From positions 1 to 64,000 of the forward strand of contig NZ_JAEKJZ010000005.1 of assembly GCF_017309185.1 (NCBI RefSeq): a stretch of DNA of 64,000 nucleotides, written 5' to 3'. The position numbers and the translations under genes are program-made. This DNA is from Roseibium aggregatum (GTDB lineage Bacteria > Pseudomonadota > Alphaproteobacteria > Rhizobiales > Stappiaceae). Position 1 is the stretch's first letter. Each line of letters starts with the position of its first letter. The notes under the pieces were generated by a model that ran no database searches, was not told where the DNA came from, and was given only the letters and a program-made list of their open reading frames with translations. Shown one piece after another: positions 8,242 to 16,792 of the stretch.

Positions 8242-9474
8242 TTAGTCGGCGCTGGCGACGATCGAGGCGAACTGCTTCTGAACGTCTTCCGCCGACATCG
8301 ACGGATCGTTGAAGAACTCGACGAAGAGATCGTTCACCTGGGTCAGGCTGTCGGCGGACATGAGCTGGTCCGGAGCCTGAATGATCGCGCCTTCCGACAG
8401 GATATCGAGGCCCTTGCGCATGCAGTCGTTGGCGGCCTCAAGGTTCACGTCGCCGCGCACGGGAAGCGATCCCTTCTTTAGGTTGAAGGCGACCTGGGTG
8501 TCCGGAGACAGCATCACCTTGGCGAGCTCGCCTTGCGCCGCCGTGATCTCGGGATCGTCCACTTTCGGGAAATAGAAGGCGTCCCCGCCGGTCTGGATCA
8601 CCTTGTTGACGCCAAGGCCCGGCAGGCAGGAATAGTCCTTGCCTGCAACCTTGTTGGCGACCGCGAACTCACCCTGTGCCCAGTCGCCCATGATCTGGCC
8701 GGCAGCCTTGCCGGTGATCACCATGGTGGTGGCGTCGTTCCAGTTCTGGACGTTGGAGTCCTTGGCCATGTCGCGGGCCGTTGCCGCGGCCTGAAAGACC
8801 TTGGCCATGTCCGCGCCGCCCGCGAGCTCCGCGTCCTTGTCGCCGAAGATCTTCGTGTAGGCGTCAGGACCGGCCAGCGCTACGAGCAGGACCTGGAAGG
8901 CCAGCGTCGTCTGCCAGGGCTGCTGGCCCATGGCAAGCGGGATGACGCCCGCTTCTTCAAGCTTCGGTGCGGCGGCGACGAAGTCGTCCCAGGTGGCGGG
9001 CACATCAAGACCGTTGTCCTCGAAGACCGCGTTGTTCAGCCACAGCCACTGCTGGGAATGAATGTTGACCGGAACGCAATAGATCCTGCCGTCGAGGGTG
9101 CAGCTTTCCAGGAGGCTTGCCGGACGGACGATCTCCTGCCAGGCCTCTTCCTTGGCGATGTCGGTCAGGTCGCGCATCAGTCCGGCCTCGACCAGTTCTT
9201 CCGCCTGGCGGCCGTGGTTGAACTGCGTCGCGCCCATGGGGTCGCCACCGGTTATGCGGCTGATCATGATCGGGCGGGCCGTGCCGCCGGAGCCGGCGAT
9301 GGCGCCGTCCACCCATTTGTTCCCGGTGGCGTCGAAGGCTTTCGCAAACTCGGCGACCGCGGCCGCTTCGCCGCCCGAGGTCCACCAATGGGTGACTTCA
9401 AGATCGGTCGCCTGCGCGGCGCCGGCGGCGCAAACCGCGGTGGTTGCTGCAAAAAATGCGCGTAATGATTTCAT
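8242..9474 (-). CDS. Carbohydrate ABC transporter substrate-binding protein
   Basis: This 410-residue family-1 solute-binding protein starts with a signal peptide (MKSLRAFFAATTAVCAAGAAQA), followed by LEVTHWWTSGGEAAAV, the typical first strand of sugar-binding proteins. Conserved segments include NINSQQWLW-like NIHSQQWLWLN and MGDWAQGEF. It is the first gene of the eight-gene operon and faces the LacI-family repressor gene across a 170-base region with two operators. It should deliver its sugar in the periplasm to the permeases downstream. The ligand cannot be told from sequence; the long form of the protein suggests a glycoside or monosaccharide of the CUT1 class. Confidence 0.93.
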   Translation of the reverse strand: MKSLRAFFAATTAVCAAGAAQATDLEVTHWWTSGGEAAAVAEFAKAFDATGNKWVDGAIAGSGGTARPIMISRITGGDPMGATQFNHGRQAEELVEAGLMRDLTDIAKEEAWQEIVRPASLLESCTLDGRIYCVPVNIHSQQWLWLNNAVFEDNGLDVPATWDDFVAAAPKLEEAGVIPLAMGQQPWQTTLAFQVLLVALAGPDAYTKIFGDKDAELAGGADMAKVFQAAATARDMAKDSNVQNWNDATTMVITGKAAGQIMGDWAQGEFAVANKVAGKDYSCLPGLGVNKVIQTGGDAFYFPKVDDPEITAAQGELAKVMLSPDTQVAFNLKKGSLPVRGDVNLEAANDCMRKGLDILSEGAIIQAPDQLMSADSLTQVNDLFVEFFNDPSMSAEDVQKQFASIVASAD

Positions 9475-9538
9475 CTGTTCCTCCCGGCGGACCGAATCCA
9501 GGTCCGGCTGTCGTCGCCATGCGGTTCACACCGCATTT

Positions 9539-9554
9539 TTTTAATCGATTCAAA
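9539..9554. promoter_or_regulatory. LacI-family operator, distal site (imperfect)
   Basis: TTTTAATCGATTCAAA shares the AATCGATT core of the perfect operator 32 bases away, with seven of eight symmetric positions matching. It lies between the divergent promoters of the binding-protein operon and the LacI-type regulator gene. The centre-to-centre distance of 32 bases is about three helical turns. Confidence 0.6.
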
Positions 9555-9570
9555 TTCAGATTATTGTGTT

Positions 9571-9586
9571 ATGTAATCGATTACAT
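9571..9586. promoter_or_regulatory. LacI-family operator, perfect palindrome
   Basis: ATGTAATCGATTACAT is a perfect 16-base palindrome with the central CG typical of LacI-family operators. It sits 58 bases upstream of the proposed regulator start and about 97 bases upstream of the binding-protein start, so one repressor could control both directions. Confidence 0.72.
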
Positions 9587-9644
9587 TTATCATTCGCCCG
9601 AAACGGGCTTGTGTCAAGCCGGAAAGTCGGCCCGCTATGTGGCC

Positions 9645-10727
9645 ATGGAAAAAAGCAAGGCGGCAGAGGCGGTTGTGGCTTTAAAAAATGCAAGGATCGT
9701 GGACGTCGCCAGGGCTGCCGGAGTTTCCACGGCAACGGTCAGCCGCGCGCTGTCGAGCCCGGACCTCCTGACCGAAGAAACCCGAAAAGCCGTCTTCGCC
9801 GCCATCAAGGCCACCGGTTACCGGGTGAACAAGACCGCCAGAAAACTGAGAACGCGCCAGGCCGGCGCCGTGCTCGTGCTTGTGCCAAATCTCGGCAACC
9901 CGTTCTTTTCGCAAATCCTGGCCGGCATCAGCGAGACGCTTGGCGAGCGTGACACGTCGGTTCTGATCGCCGACACCGAGGATCGGGCGACGTCCGGACA
10001 ACACCTGGTCGATTACTTTTTGGACGCGCAGATCGACGGCATGATCTGTCTCGACGGGGCGCTGTCGCAGCGCGAACTCGCGCAGTTCGAGGAGAACGGC
10101 GTCTCCGGGAAGATCGTGTTCGCCTGCGAATGGGTGCAGGGCTCAGATTTTCCGTCCGTGAGAAGCGACAACATCCAGGGCGCCCGCCTGGCCGTCGGTC
10201 ACCTGTACGATCTCGGCCACAGGAAAATCGCCCATGTCACAGGCCCGCAGGACAACGTCCTGACCCATGCGAGACGCGAGGGCATGTTGGCGGAACGTGC
10301 GAGGCTGGGACTTCCCGCACGCGAGGAGTGGATCATCCGCGGCGACTTCTCCCTTGAGTCCGGCAAGGCGGCCGCGCACAAGATCGTCCACATGACGGAC
10401 CGGCCGACCGCTGTCTTCTGCGCGTCCGACCAGGTCGCTTTCGGCCTGATCTCGACCCTGTCGGCCCACGGGCTCCGTGTGCCCGGTGACATCTCCGTCA
10501 TCGGCTTCGACGACATCGAATTGTCCGAATACTACGTGCCGGCGCTGACCACGATCCGGCAGGACAGACGCGCGCTGGGGACAAAGGCGGCGCAATTGTT
10601 TCATCAGCGGGTTGGCACGGGTGCCGTCGCGGGGTTGGGTACGGACGAAGAGGCGCCGGCACCGGTCATCATCGGGGTCGATCTGGTTGTCCGGCAAAGT
10701 GCCGCACCCGTGCGGGTCGAACTTTAG
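9645..10727 (+). CDS. LacI-family transcriptional regulator
   Basis: This 360-residue regulator has an N-terminal LacI helix-turn-helix (ARIVDVARAAGVSTATVSRA, about residues 18-37), a hinge with the motif VNKTARKLRTRQ, and a periplasmic-binding-protein-like effector domain that contains LVPNLGNPFFSQIL and ISVIGFDDIELSEY. I chose the ATG at 9645; an upstream in-frame start would place the operators inside the gene. It is transcribed away from the sugar operon and is the obvious local repressor of both, probably released by the imported sugar or a breakdown product. The ribosome site is weak. Confidence 0.92.
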   Translation: MEKSKAAEAVVALKNARIVDVARAAGVSTATVSRALSSPDLLTEETRKAVFAAIKATGYRVNKTARKLRTRQAGAVLVLVPNLGNPFFSQILAGISETLGERDTSVLIADTEDRATSGQHLVDYFLDAQIDGMICLDGALSQRELAQFEENGVSGKIVFACEWVQGSDFPSVRSDNIQGARLAVGHLYDLGHRKIAHVTGPQDNVLTHARREGMLAERARLGLPAREEWIIRGDFSLESGKAAAHKIVHMTDRPTAVFCASDQVAFGLISTLSAHGLRVPGDISVIGFDDIELSEYYVPALTTIRQDRRALGTKAAQLFHQRVGTGAVAGLGTDEEAPAPVIIGVDLVVRQSAAPVRVEL

Positions 10728-11107
10728 TTTAATGCTGCGTTGCAATATGGGCTTGGCCGGTCCGGAGCAGCGCCGGATGCGACCGTGAGCAAGGCATCCA
10801 GATGCCCCGATTTCCTGAAGAAAACCTTATCTTCAGCAACGGAATTTCAGTTTGAAAGGCACAGCGAATATCTCGGCATCCCGGCCGGAAGCGCGTTGGC
10901 CGACCAATGATCCAGGTCATACACCTGTAACTATTTCTCTCCTACGCTCCGAATCATGGCAGGCATTCGGTTGAATGTTTCAAGGACTGTTGTCATTGGT
11001 AGAAATCCGGGCCTAAGATAACGAGCGCTCGTGGTGCAACAGGTGCCTTGTCGTGAGCCAGGGTGCACTGCGGCGATATTGAACGAGCTTTTGCCAAGGG
11101 GGCAACG
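10728..11107 (+). other. Intergenic region upstream of the V-type ATPase operon
   Basis: These 380 bases hold no convincing gene. The segment should contain the promoter of the V-type ATPase operon. The only clear signal is the ribosome site AAGGGGG five bases before the ATG at 11108. I see no hairpin followed by a T-run after the LacI gene, so read-through from it cannot be excluded. Confidence 0.5.
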
Positions 11108-12475
11108 ATGCTGGTCTCCCATACCCGAATTGTCGATATTGTTGGCGATATCATTCGAATTCAGGTGTCTTCCTCGAAATCGGACTCCGAAGGACGGCCC
11201 TGCCTTGGCGACCTTGCCGTGGTCGATTCGGGAGACGGAACCACGTCGCTCGCACAGGTCATCAATATCGACCACGATATGGTGTCCTTGCAGGTGAACT
11301 CCGGCACCAAGGGACTTGCGAACAATTCCTCCGTCCGCTTCCTCGGCGAGGCGGCCAAGGTCACCTATTCGGACAATATTCTCGGCCGCGTTTTCGACGG
11401 CGCCGGCAATCCGATCGATCAGGGACCGGATCTGGCCAGCGACCCGACCGTGCCCATCGGCGGTCCTTCGGCCAATCCGATGAAGCGGGTGCTGGCCTCG
11501 CGTATGATCCGCACGGACGTGCCGATGATCGACATCTTCAACTGCCTTGTCGAAAGCCAGAAAATCCCGATCTTCTCCGTGTCGGGCGAGCCCTACAACC
11601 CATTCTTGGCGCGTATCGGCATCCAGGCCGATGCCGACATCGTCGTCTTCGGCGGGCTCGGCCTGATCTTCGACGACTACGCGTTCTTCCGCAAACAGTT
11701 CGAGGACGCCGGCGTGTTTCCGCGCACGGTGATGTTCATCAACCAGGCGTCCGACCCGGTAGTGGAGCGGCTGCAGGTGCCGGACATGGTACTGGCGGTG
11801 GCCGAAAAATTCGCGGTCGAGGAAGGCAAGCGGGTGCTGGTGCTCCTCACCGACATGACCGCTTTCGCCGATGCGCTGAAGGAAGTTTCAATCGCCATGG
11901 AACGGGTGCCGGCCAACCGTGGCTATCCGGGCGATCTTTATTCCCAGCTGGCGCGTCGTTACGAAAAGGCGTGCGACTTCAAGGGCTCCGGTTCGGTCAC
12001 CATCCTGACCGTCACCACCATGCCCGGCAACGATGTCACCCATCCGGTTCCGGACAACACCGGTTACATCACCGAAGGCCAGTTCTATCTGCACAGCGGT
12101 GTAATCGATCCCTTCGGATCGCTCTCCCGCCTGAAGCAGCATGTCATCGGCAAGGTGACCCGCGAGGACCACAACCAGATCATGAACACCATGGTCCGGT
12201 TCTATTCGGGCGCGCGGGACGCCGAACAGAAACAGTCGATGGCTTTCGAATTGTCCGACTATGACCGGCAGCTCCTGAAATTCGGCGGGCTGTTCCGTGA
12301 GCGCTTCATGGATATCGATGTCTCCATTCCGCTGGAGGAGGCGCTCGATCTGTGCTGGCAGACGCTTGCGGAATGTTTCGAGCCGGAGCAGCTTCTGATG
12401 AAACAGGGGCTGATCGACAAATACTTTCCGAAAAAGACAAAGCCCGGCAGCGGCTCCGATGAGGAGGCCGCGTAA
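11108..12475 (+). CDS. atpB: V/A-type ATPase subunit B
   Basis: This 455-residue protein is the non-catalytic nucleotide-binding subunit of the V1 head. The degenerate P-loop FSVSGEPYNPFLARIG replaces a true Walker A, as expected for subunit B, and VLLTDMTAFADALKEV and NRGYPGDLYSQLARRYE are the diagnostic family segments. ATG 11108 is preferred over an upstream GTG because AAGGGGG lies five bases before it. It is the first gene of the operon, while in the related chlamydial and Bacteroidetes operons B follows A. Its stop codon overlaps the next start by one base. It should alternate with subunit A around the central stalk (subunit D). Confidence 0.95.
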   Translation: MLVSHTRIVDIVGDIIRIQVSSSKSDSEGRPCLGDLAVVDSGDGTTSLAQVINIDHDMVSLQVNSGTKGLANNSSVRFLGEAAKVTYSDNILGRVFDGAGNPIDQGPDLASDPTVPIGGPSANPMKRVLASRMIRTDVPMIDIFNCLVESQKIPIFSVSGEPYNPFLARIGIQADADIVVFGGLGLIFDDYAFFRKQFEDAGVFPRTVMFINQASDPVVERLQVPDMVLAVAEKFAVEEGKRVLVLLTDMTAFADALKEVSIAMERVPANRGYPGDLYSQLARRYEKACDFKGSGSVTILTVTTMPGNDVTHPVPDNTGYITEGQFYLHSGVIDPFGSLSRLKQHVIGKVTREDHNQIMNTMVRFYSGARDAEQKQSMAFELSDYDRQLLKFGGLFRERFMDIDVSIPLEEALDLCWQTLAECFEPEQLLMKQGLIDKYFPKKTKPGSGSDEEAA

Positions 12476-13098
12476 TGGCAAAGCTGGCGCTCAACAAGTC
12501 GTCACTGGCCAAGCAGAGCGCTCAACTTAGCGAATACAAGCGGTTTTTGCCGTCCTTGGAACTCAAGCGGCTCCAGATCATGGCGGAGCGCGCCAAGGCC
12601 AGGGAGGAGGCGGCCCGGCTGGATGGCGAGTTTCAGCGGTGTTTCGACGACCTTGTGGCGGCCCTGCCCATGCTGTCGAACACCCAGGTGCCGCTGGAGG
12701 GTCTTGTGGTGCTGAAAGAGGCCGTCAGGGGCACGCAAAACCTGTCCGGCACCGAACTGCCCGTTCTGGAAAGCGTGGAAATCGAAACCAAACGCTATTC
12801 CCTGCTGGCCCGGCCGCACTGGGTCGATCCTTATGTGAAGGGCATGCAGGAGTTGCTGCGGCTCAGCCTTGAACGGGATGTCGCACGGGAACGGATCGTG
12901 CGTCTCCAGGAGGCGGAAGCGGTGATTTCCCGGCGGGTGAACCTGTTCGAGAAGGTTCTCATTCCGCAGGCGGCGCGCAACATCAAGAAAATCCGCATGG
13001 CGCTGGCGGATGCGGAGCGCGACGCCGTCGTGCGGGCGAAGATCTCCAAACGCAAGACCGCCGCGCGCGCGGCGGAGGAAAGGATGGCCGAGCTGTGA
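12475..13098 (+). CDS. atpD: V/A-type ATPase subunit D
   Basis: This 207-residue protein is the central-stalk rotor subunit. It is almost entirely helical and charged, with the N-terminal LALNKSSLAKQSAQL and LELKRLQIMAERAKA segments and the C-terminal RRVNLFEKVLIPQAARNIK, which is the conserved end of the coiled coil in this family (usually RVNALE..). It overlaps subunit B by one base and subunit I by four bases. It would turn inside the A3B3 head and couple to the proteolipid ring. A separate subunit F, which caps this stalk in archaeal enzymes, is not seen in the operon. Confidence 0.93.
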   Translation: MAKLALNKSSLAKQSAQLSEYKRFLPSLELKRLQIMAERAKAREEAARLDGEFQRCFDDLVAALPMLSNTQVPLEGLVVLKEAVRGTQNLSGTELPVLESVEIETKRYSLLARPHWVDPYVKGMQELLRLSLERDVARERIVRLQEAEAVISRRVNLFEKVLIPQAARNIKKIRMALADAERDAVVRAKISKRKTAARAAEERMAEL

Positions 13099-14888
13099 CC
13101 ATCGTTCCGCTCGTGAAGGTGAATGTCGTCGGTATCCTCGACGACAAGGAAAAGGTTCTGGAAACCGCTCAGGCTTTCGGAATGCTGCATCTGATCCCTC
13201 TCACCTCCGCTCAGAAAGATCTGGAAGCGGTCCCCCAGGGCCTCGGACGGGACGCGGCCTCCGCATTGCGCTGGCTTATGGACTGTCCGGCGCAGCGCCG
13301 TCCGGTAACCGACCATGACCGGTTCGATCTGGACGCGGTCGTCGCCCAGACGCTCGAGAACCGCAAGGCCCTGAAGAGTTGCGAGGATCTGATCGCCTGG
13401 CTGGGCCAGCGGATCAGGGATGTCGAGCCCTGGGGGGAATTCAGCTTCTCCGACCTTGCCGAAATCGGCGACAATCGGCTGTGGTTCTATGTGGTGCCGA
13501 CCGCCAAGCTGAAACACGTCGATCCGGCGGACAAGATCCTGGAAATCGTGCACAAGGACAGATACCGGTCCTATATCGTTTTGCTGGCCCCGGAAGAGCC
13601 TCCCGTTAGCGCCATGCCGGTTCCACGTGTGCATGTCGGCGCAGAATCCCTGTCCACCCTGAAACGCCGTCACGACGACGCTCTGATCGAACTCGAGGAG
13701 CTGGAACTGGAGCGCCAGATGCTGACCAAGTGGCGCTACGTTCTGGCGCAGAACCTTGCGGCGGCGCGGGACCGCTCGGCCCGCCAGCGGGCGGGTCTGG
13801 AAACCGCGGACGTGGAACGGCTGTTCGTGATGCAGGCCTGGGCGCGCCGCGACCAGACGGAGGAGATCCAGGACTTCGCCGCCGAGCACGATATCGCGGT
13901 GCTCTTCGAAGAGGTTTCGCAGGAAGATGCCCCGCCGACATTGCTGGAGAACGCAGCCGCGGTAGAGGCCGGCGAGGATCTGGTCGAATTCTACCAGACG
14001 CCGGGGTACCGTGACTGGGATCCGTCGGCGATTGTCTATGTCTCCTTCGTGATCTTCTTCGGCATGATCATGACGGACGGAGGCTACGGCCTTCTCCTGC
14101 TTCTGCTGCTCTATCTGTTCCGCAAACGCTTCGCGGGGTCCGATCTCGGCAGGCGGATGTACCGCATGTCGGTCTGGCTGATGATCTCGACAACGGCCTT
14201 CGGGGTCGCAACGGGCAGTTATTTCGGCGTTGCGCCGCCGCCGGACAGTTTCCTGGGCCATCTCAAGTTCATGGACCTCAAGGACGTCGACGCGATGATG
14301 AAGATCACGCTGGCGATCGGCGTGCTGCATATCGTGCTTGCCAACCTGGTGCGCGCCTATCACGCGGAGACGCCGAGCGGCCGGTACCAGCCGGTGGGCT
14401 GGTGCCTGGTGGCCCTAGGCGGACTGGCGACCTTTCTTGGGGCGGGGACGTTCCTGGCGGAGGCGGGACCCGCCGCGGTGGTGCTGGGCCTGTTGACGGT
14501 CGGTTTCTACGGCAGCGACCGCAAGGTCGACTCGGTCAGGTCCGGAGGCCTTCGGGTGTTCGACGGGCTGGCGGCGCTGGCCCGTATCGTGAACATTTTC
14601 TCCGACGTCCTGAGCTACATGCGGCTGTTCGCGCTCGGACTGGCGGCGGCGTCGCTTGCCGAGACGATCAACAACCTGTCGGGGCAGTTGAACGCAGCCG
14701 TGCCGGGGATCGGAATTCTGATCGCGATCGCCGTTCTGACCCTCGGTCACGGCATCAACATCGGCCTGGGTCTGATCGCGGGCTGTGTCCACGGTCTGCG
14801 CCTGAATGTCATTGAATTTTTCAATTGGGGTCTGAAAGACGAGGGCAAGCCCTTCCGTCCGTTCAAGAAAGAGGAGACACGCCTGTGA
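13095..14888 (+). CDS. atpI: V/A-type ATPase subunit I (stator)
   Basis: This 597-residue protein is the equivalent of the eukaryotic subunit a. The N-terminal half is a soluble coiled-coil stator arm (residues 1-310); the C-terminal half has about seven membrane segments beginning at SAIVYVSFVIFFGMIM. LSYMRLFALGLA carries the essential Arg (R510) that faces the rotor ring carboxylate. It starts with GTG overlapping the stop of subunit D (GTGA), which signals translational coupling. It provides the half-channels for ion entry and exit. At under 600 residues it is on the short side for the family, as in chlamydial homologues. Confidence 0.93.
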   Translation: MTIVPLVKVNVVGILDDKEKVLETAQAFGMLHLIPLTSAQKDLEAVPQGLGRDAASALRWLMDCPAQRRPVTDHDRFDLDAVVAQTLENRKALKSCEDLIAWLGQRIRDVEPWGEFSFSDLAEIGDNRLWFYVVPTAKLKHVDPADKILEIVHKDRYRSYIVLLAPEEPPVSAMPVPRVHVGAESLSTLKRRHDDALIELEELELERQMLTKWRYVLAQNLAAARDRSARQRAGLETADVERLFVMQAWARRDQTEEIQDFAAEHDIAVLFEEVSQEDAPPTLLENAAAVEAGEDLVEFYQTPGYRDWDPSAIVYVSFVIFFGMIMTDGGYGLLLLLLLYLFRKRFAGSDLGRRMYRMSVWLMISTTAFGVATGSYFGVAPPPDSFLGHLKFMDLKDVDAMMKITLAIGVLHIVLANLVRAYHAETPSGRYQPVGWCLVALGGLATFLGAGTFLAEAGPAAVVLGLLTVGFYGSDRKVDSVRSGGLRVFDGLAALARIVNIFSDVLSYMRLFALGLAAASLAETINNLSGQLNAAVPGIGILIAIAVLTLGHGINIGLGLIAGCVHGLRLNVIEFFNWGLKDEGKPFRPFKKEETRL

Positions 14889-15334
14889 ACGAATTCGTTG
14901 TGGCTCTCGGTTGGTTTGGGCTTTTCGCTCCGGTCGCCCTCGGTGCGATCGGCAGTGCCTGGGGATGCGCGCTGGGCGGCAGCGCCGCGATTGGCGCCAT
15001 GCTGGACAGCGAGGGAGGGTACGGCCGGTTCATCGGTGTTTCCCTCATGCCTTCCTCGCAGGTGATTTACGGCATCGTGATCATGTTCTCGCTGCAGCAG
15101 ACCACGGTCGACGCGGCCAACGGCGCGGCGCTCTTCGGCATCGGTGTGCTCTCCGGCTTCACGATGCTGTTCACCGGCATCCGCCAGGGCGAGGTTCTGG
15201 CGTCCGCCATTCACGCGTCCAAGGCGAAACCGGAGATTTTCGGCATATCGCTGGCTCCTGCCGCGGTGCTGGAAGGCTTTTCCGTCTTCGCGCTGGTCTT
15301 CGCGCTGGTTCTGGCCGGTTCGATCCCGAGTTAG
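14885..15334 (+). CDS. atpK: V/A-type ATPase subunit K (rotor proteolipid)
   Basis: This 149-residue membrane protein consists of two fused helical hairpins. Only the second carries the ion-binding acid, E130 in APAAVLEGFSVF; the first has Q59 in PSSQVIYG. S58, Q59, Q101 (IRQGEV) and E130 line up with T64, Q65, Q110 and E139, the side-chain ligands of Na+ in the Enterococcus hirae NtpK ring, so a sodium-moving ring is predicted. The start is GTG, overlapping the stop of subunit I by four bases. The usual length for a double-hairpin proteolipid is about 150-160. Ion specificity is inferred from sequence only. Confidence 0.93.
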   Translation: MNEFVVALGWFGLFAPVALGAIGSAWGCALGGSAAIGAMLDSEGGYGRFIGVSLMPSSQVIYGIVIMFSLQQTTVDAANGAALFGIGVLSGFTMLFTGIRQGEVLASAIHASKAKPEIFGISLAPAAVLEGFSVFALVFALVLAGSIPS

Positions 15335-15343
15335 GAGGCCCGC

Positions 15344-16045
15344 ATGTCCAAGCAAAAGGCAACGCAAGATCTGGAAAACGCCGCCGGGGTGGGCGTTCAG
15401 GCTCTGATCGACCGTTTGAAGGCGGAAGGAGTCGATGCCGGGAAATCCGAAGGCGACGAACTCCTCGCCAAGGCAAAGGAGAAGGCCGACGAGATCGTCT
15501 CCGAGGCCCAGAAAAAGGCCGACAGCCTGCTGGCGGCGGCCCGCGCGGAAGCGGCCAAGGAAAAGTCTGCGACGGAAGACGGGCTGAAGGTCGCGGCCCG
15601 GGATCTTGTCCTGAGCCTGCGCAACGAACTCGGCGACCGTATCCAGCAGGAGGCAGCCCGTCTGGTCGGAACCACACTCGCGGATCAGGAGTTTCTCCAG
15701 AAGCTGATACTGACCATGGCGGGCAACGCCAGGGAAAACGCATCGGTCGGCGATACGGAGCCGATGGAGATCGTGCTTCCGGAAAAAATCGTGACCTTCG
15801 AAGAGTTGCGGCAGTCGCCGGAAGCGGTGGAACCCGGCACGCTGACCCATTTCGTCATCGCGCTGTCCGGAGAGGCCCTGCGCAACGGCGTGACCTTTTC
15901 CACGGCCCCGGGCCAGAACGGCATCAAGGTAAAGCTCACCGACCGGGACGTCTCGATCGACCTCACCGAGGACTCCATCGCCGGGCTCCTGAAAATGCAC
16001 CTGCAGCCGCGGTTGCGGGCGGTGATGGAAGGGGTACTCAGGTAA
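15344..16045 (+). CDS. atpE: V/A-type ATPase subunit E (peripheral stalk)
   Basis: This 233-residue protein has a long charged N-terminal helix rich in Ala, Lys and Glu (residues 40-95, for example LLAKAKEKADEIVSEAQKKA) and a mixed globular C-terminus, the layout of the peripheral-stalk subunit E. It links the V1 head to subunit I. It follows subunit K after 9 bases and precedes the DUF2764 gene by 3 bases. Subunit E normally pairs with a small helical subunit G/H; none is encoded in this operon, as in chlamydial operons. Confidence 0.88.
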   Translation: MSKQKATQDLENAAGVGVQALIDRLKAEGVDAGKSEGDELLAKAKEKADEIVSEAQKKADSLLAAARAEAAKEKSATEDGLKVAARDLVLSLRNELGDRIQQEAARLVGTTLADQEFLQKLILTMAGNARENASVGDTEPMEIVLPEKIVTFEELRQSPEAVEPGTLTHFVIALSGEALRNGVTFSTAPGQNGIKVKLTDRDVSIDLTEDSIAGLLKMHLQPRLRAVMEGVLR

Positions 16046-16048
16046 ACG

Positions 16049-16780
16049 ATGTCCCGGCCGCACCAATATATTTCGCTGGTCACCAGCCTGCCGCATCTCG
16101 GAAAACTGTTTTCCGTCAAGGATGTGCCGATATCGGGTTTCCGGCTCAGGCAGAGGATTGCCGGTATGCTGGAGCCCGAGCATGCGCGATTGTTGCGCGA
16201 GGTGGTGGAGGTGACCGCCTGGGCCGGTGTGGCCAAATACGACGAGGACATCGAGATCATCCGGCGTGCCAATCAGGTGATCGGCGAACTCAAGGACTAT
16301 CCGGACCTCCAGCATCTGGTCGGCGCGCGGATGGAAACGAGGACCCTGATCGCCGCCCTGCGCCGCCGTCGCGACGGACAGGAGACGGCCGGGGACATAA
16401 GCACCTGGGGCTTCGGCCGGTGGTGCGGCCAGATCAAGGCCAACTGGAGCGATCCCGCCTTCGGTCTTGGCCATTACATGCCCTGGATCGGCGAGGCGCA
16501 CCGGCTGATGCAGGCGGGCGACCATATCGGCGTAGAGCGCCTGTTCCTGACGCAGGTCTTCCGCCAGCTTGATCATTATCTCACGCTGCATGAGTTCGAC
16601 TTCGAAGCCGTCGGCATCTATGTGCTGCGCTGGGTGATCGTCGAAAGGTGGTCCCGCTACAACGAAGACGATGCGAGGGACCGGCTCAAGTCGCTTCTGG
16701 ACGCCGCGCTTCAAGGGCCTGAAGGCCCTCATGAACACGTCGCCAAGGGTCTTTTTTCAGCAGACAGTTTAGCCTCGTAA
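16049..16780 (+). CDS. DUF2764 family, V-ATPase-associated (subunit C-like?)
   Basis: This 243-residue protein is of the DUF2764 type that sits between subunits E and A in chlamydial and Bacteroidetes V-ATPase operons. It is helical, acidic and rich in Trp and Arg, for example FGRWCGQIKANWSD and IYVLRWVIVERWSRYNEDD. It has no membrane segment or nucleotide motif. Its size, helical make-up and fixed operon place suggest it is the collar protein (subunit C/d) that seats the central stalk on the proteolipid ring, which is otherwise missing here. That role is inference. It lies 3 bases after subunit E and 12 bases before subunit A. Confidence 0.8.
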   Translation: MSRPHQYISLVTSLPHLGKLFSVKDVPISGFRLRQRIAGMLEPEHARLLREVVEVTAWAGVAKYDEDIEIIRRANQVIGELKDYPDLQHLVGARMETRTLIAALRRRRDGQETAGDISTWGFGRWCGQIKANWSDPAFGLGHYMPWIGEAHRLMQAGDHIGVERLFLTQVFRQLDHYLTLHEFDFEAVGIYVLRWVIVERWSRYNEDDARDRLKSLLDAALQGPEGPHEHVAKGLFSADSLAS

Positions 16781-16792
16781 GGGAGCCTCATC

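Noticed and set aside
11063..11107. Upstream GTG start for V-ATPase subunit B
   Set aside because: The ATG at 11108 has AAGGGGG at ideal distance and gives the normal N-terminus of the family; the extra 15 residues do not resemble subunit B.
10930..11107. Possible riboswitch or small RNA before the V-ATPase operon
   Set aside because: I could not find a known aptamer core, paired helices or a terminator-antiterminator pair.
14747..16738. A 663-codon antisense frame opposite V-ATPase subunits K, E and DUF2764
   Set aside because: Long antisense frames are common in high-GC coding DNA. The sense strand genes are unmistakable and tightly spaced.
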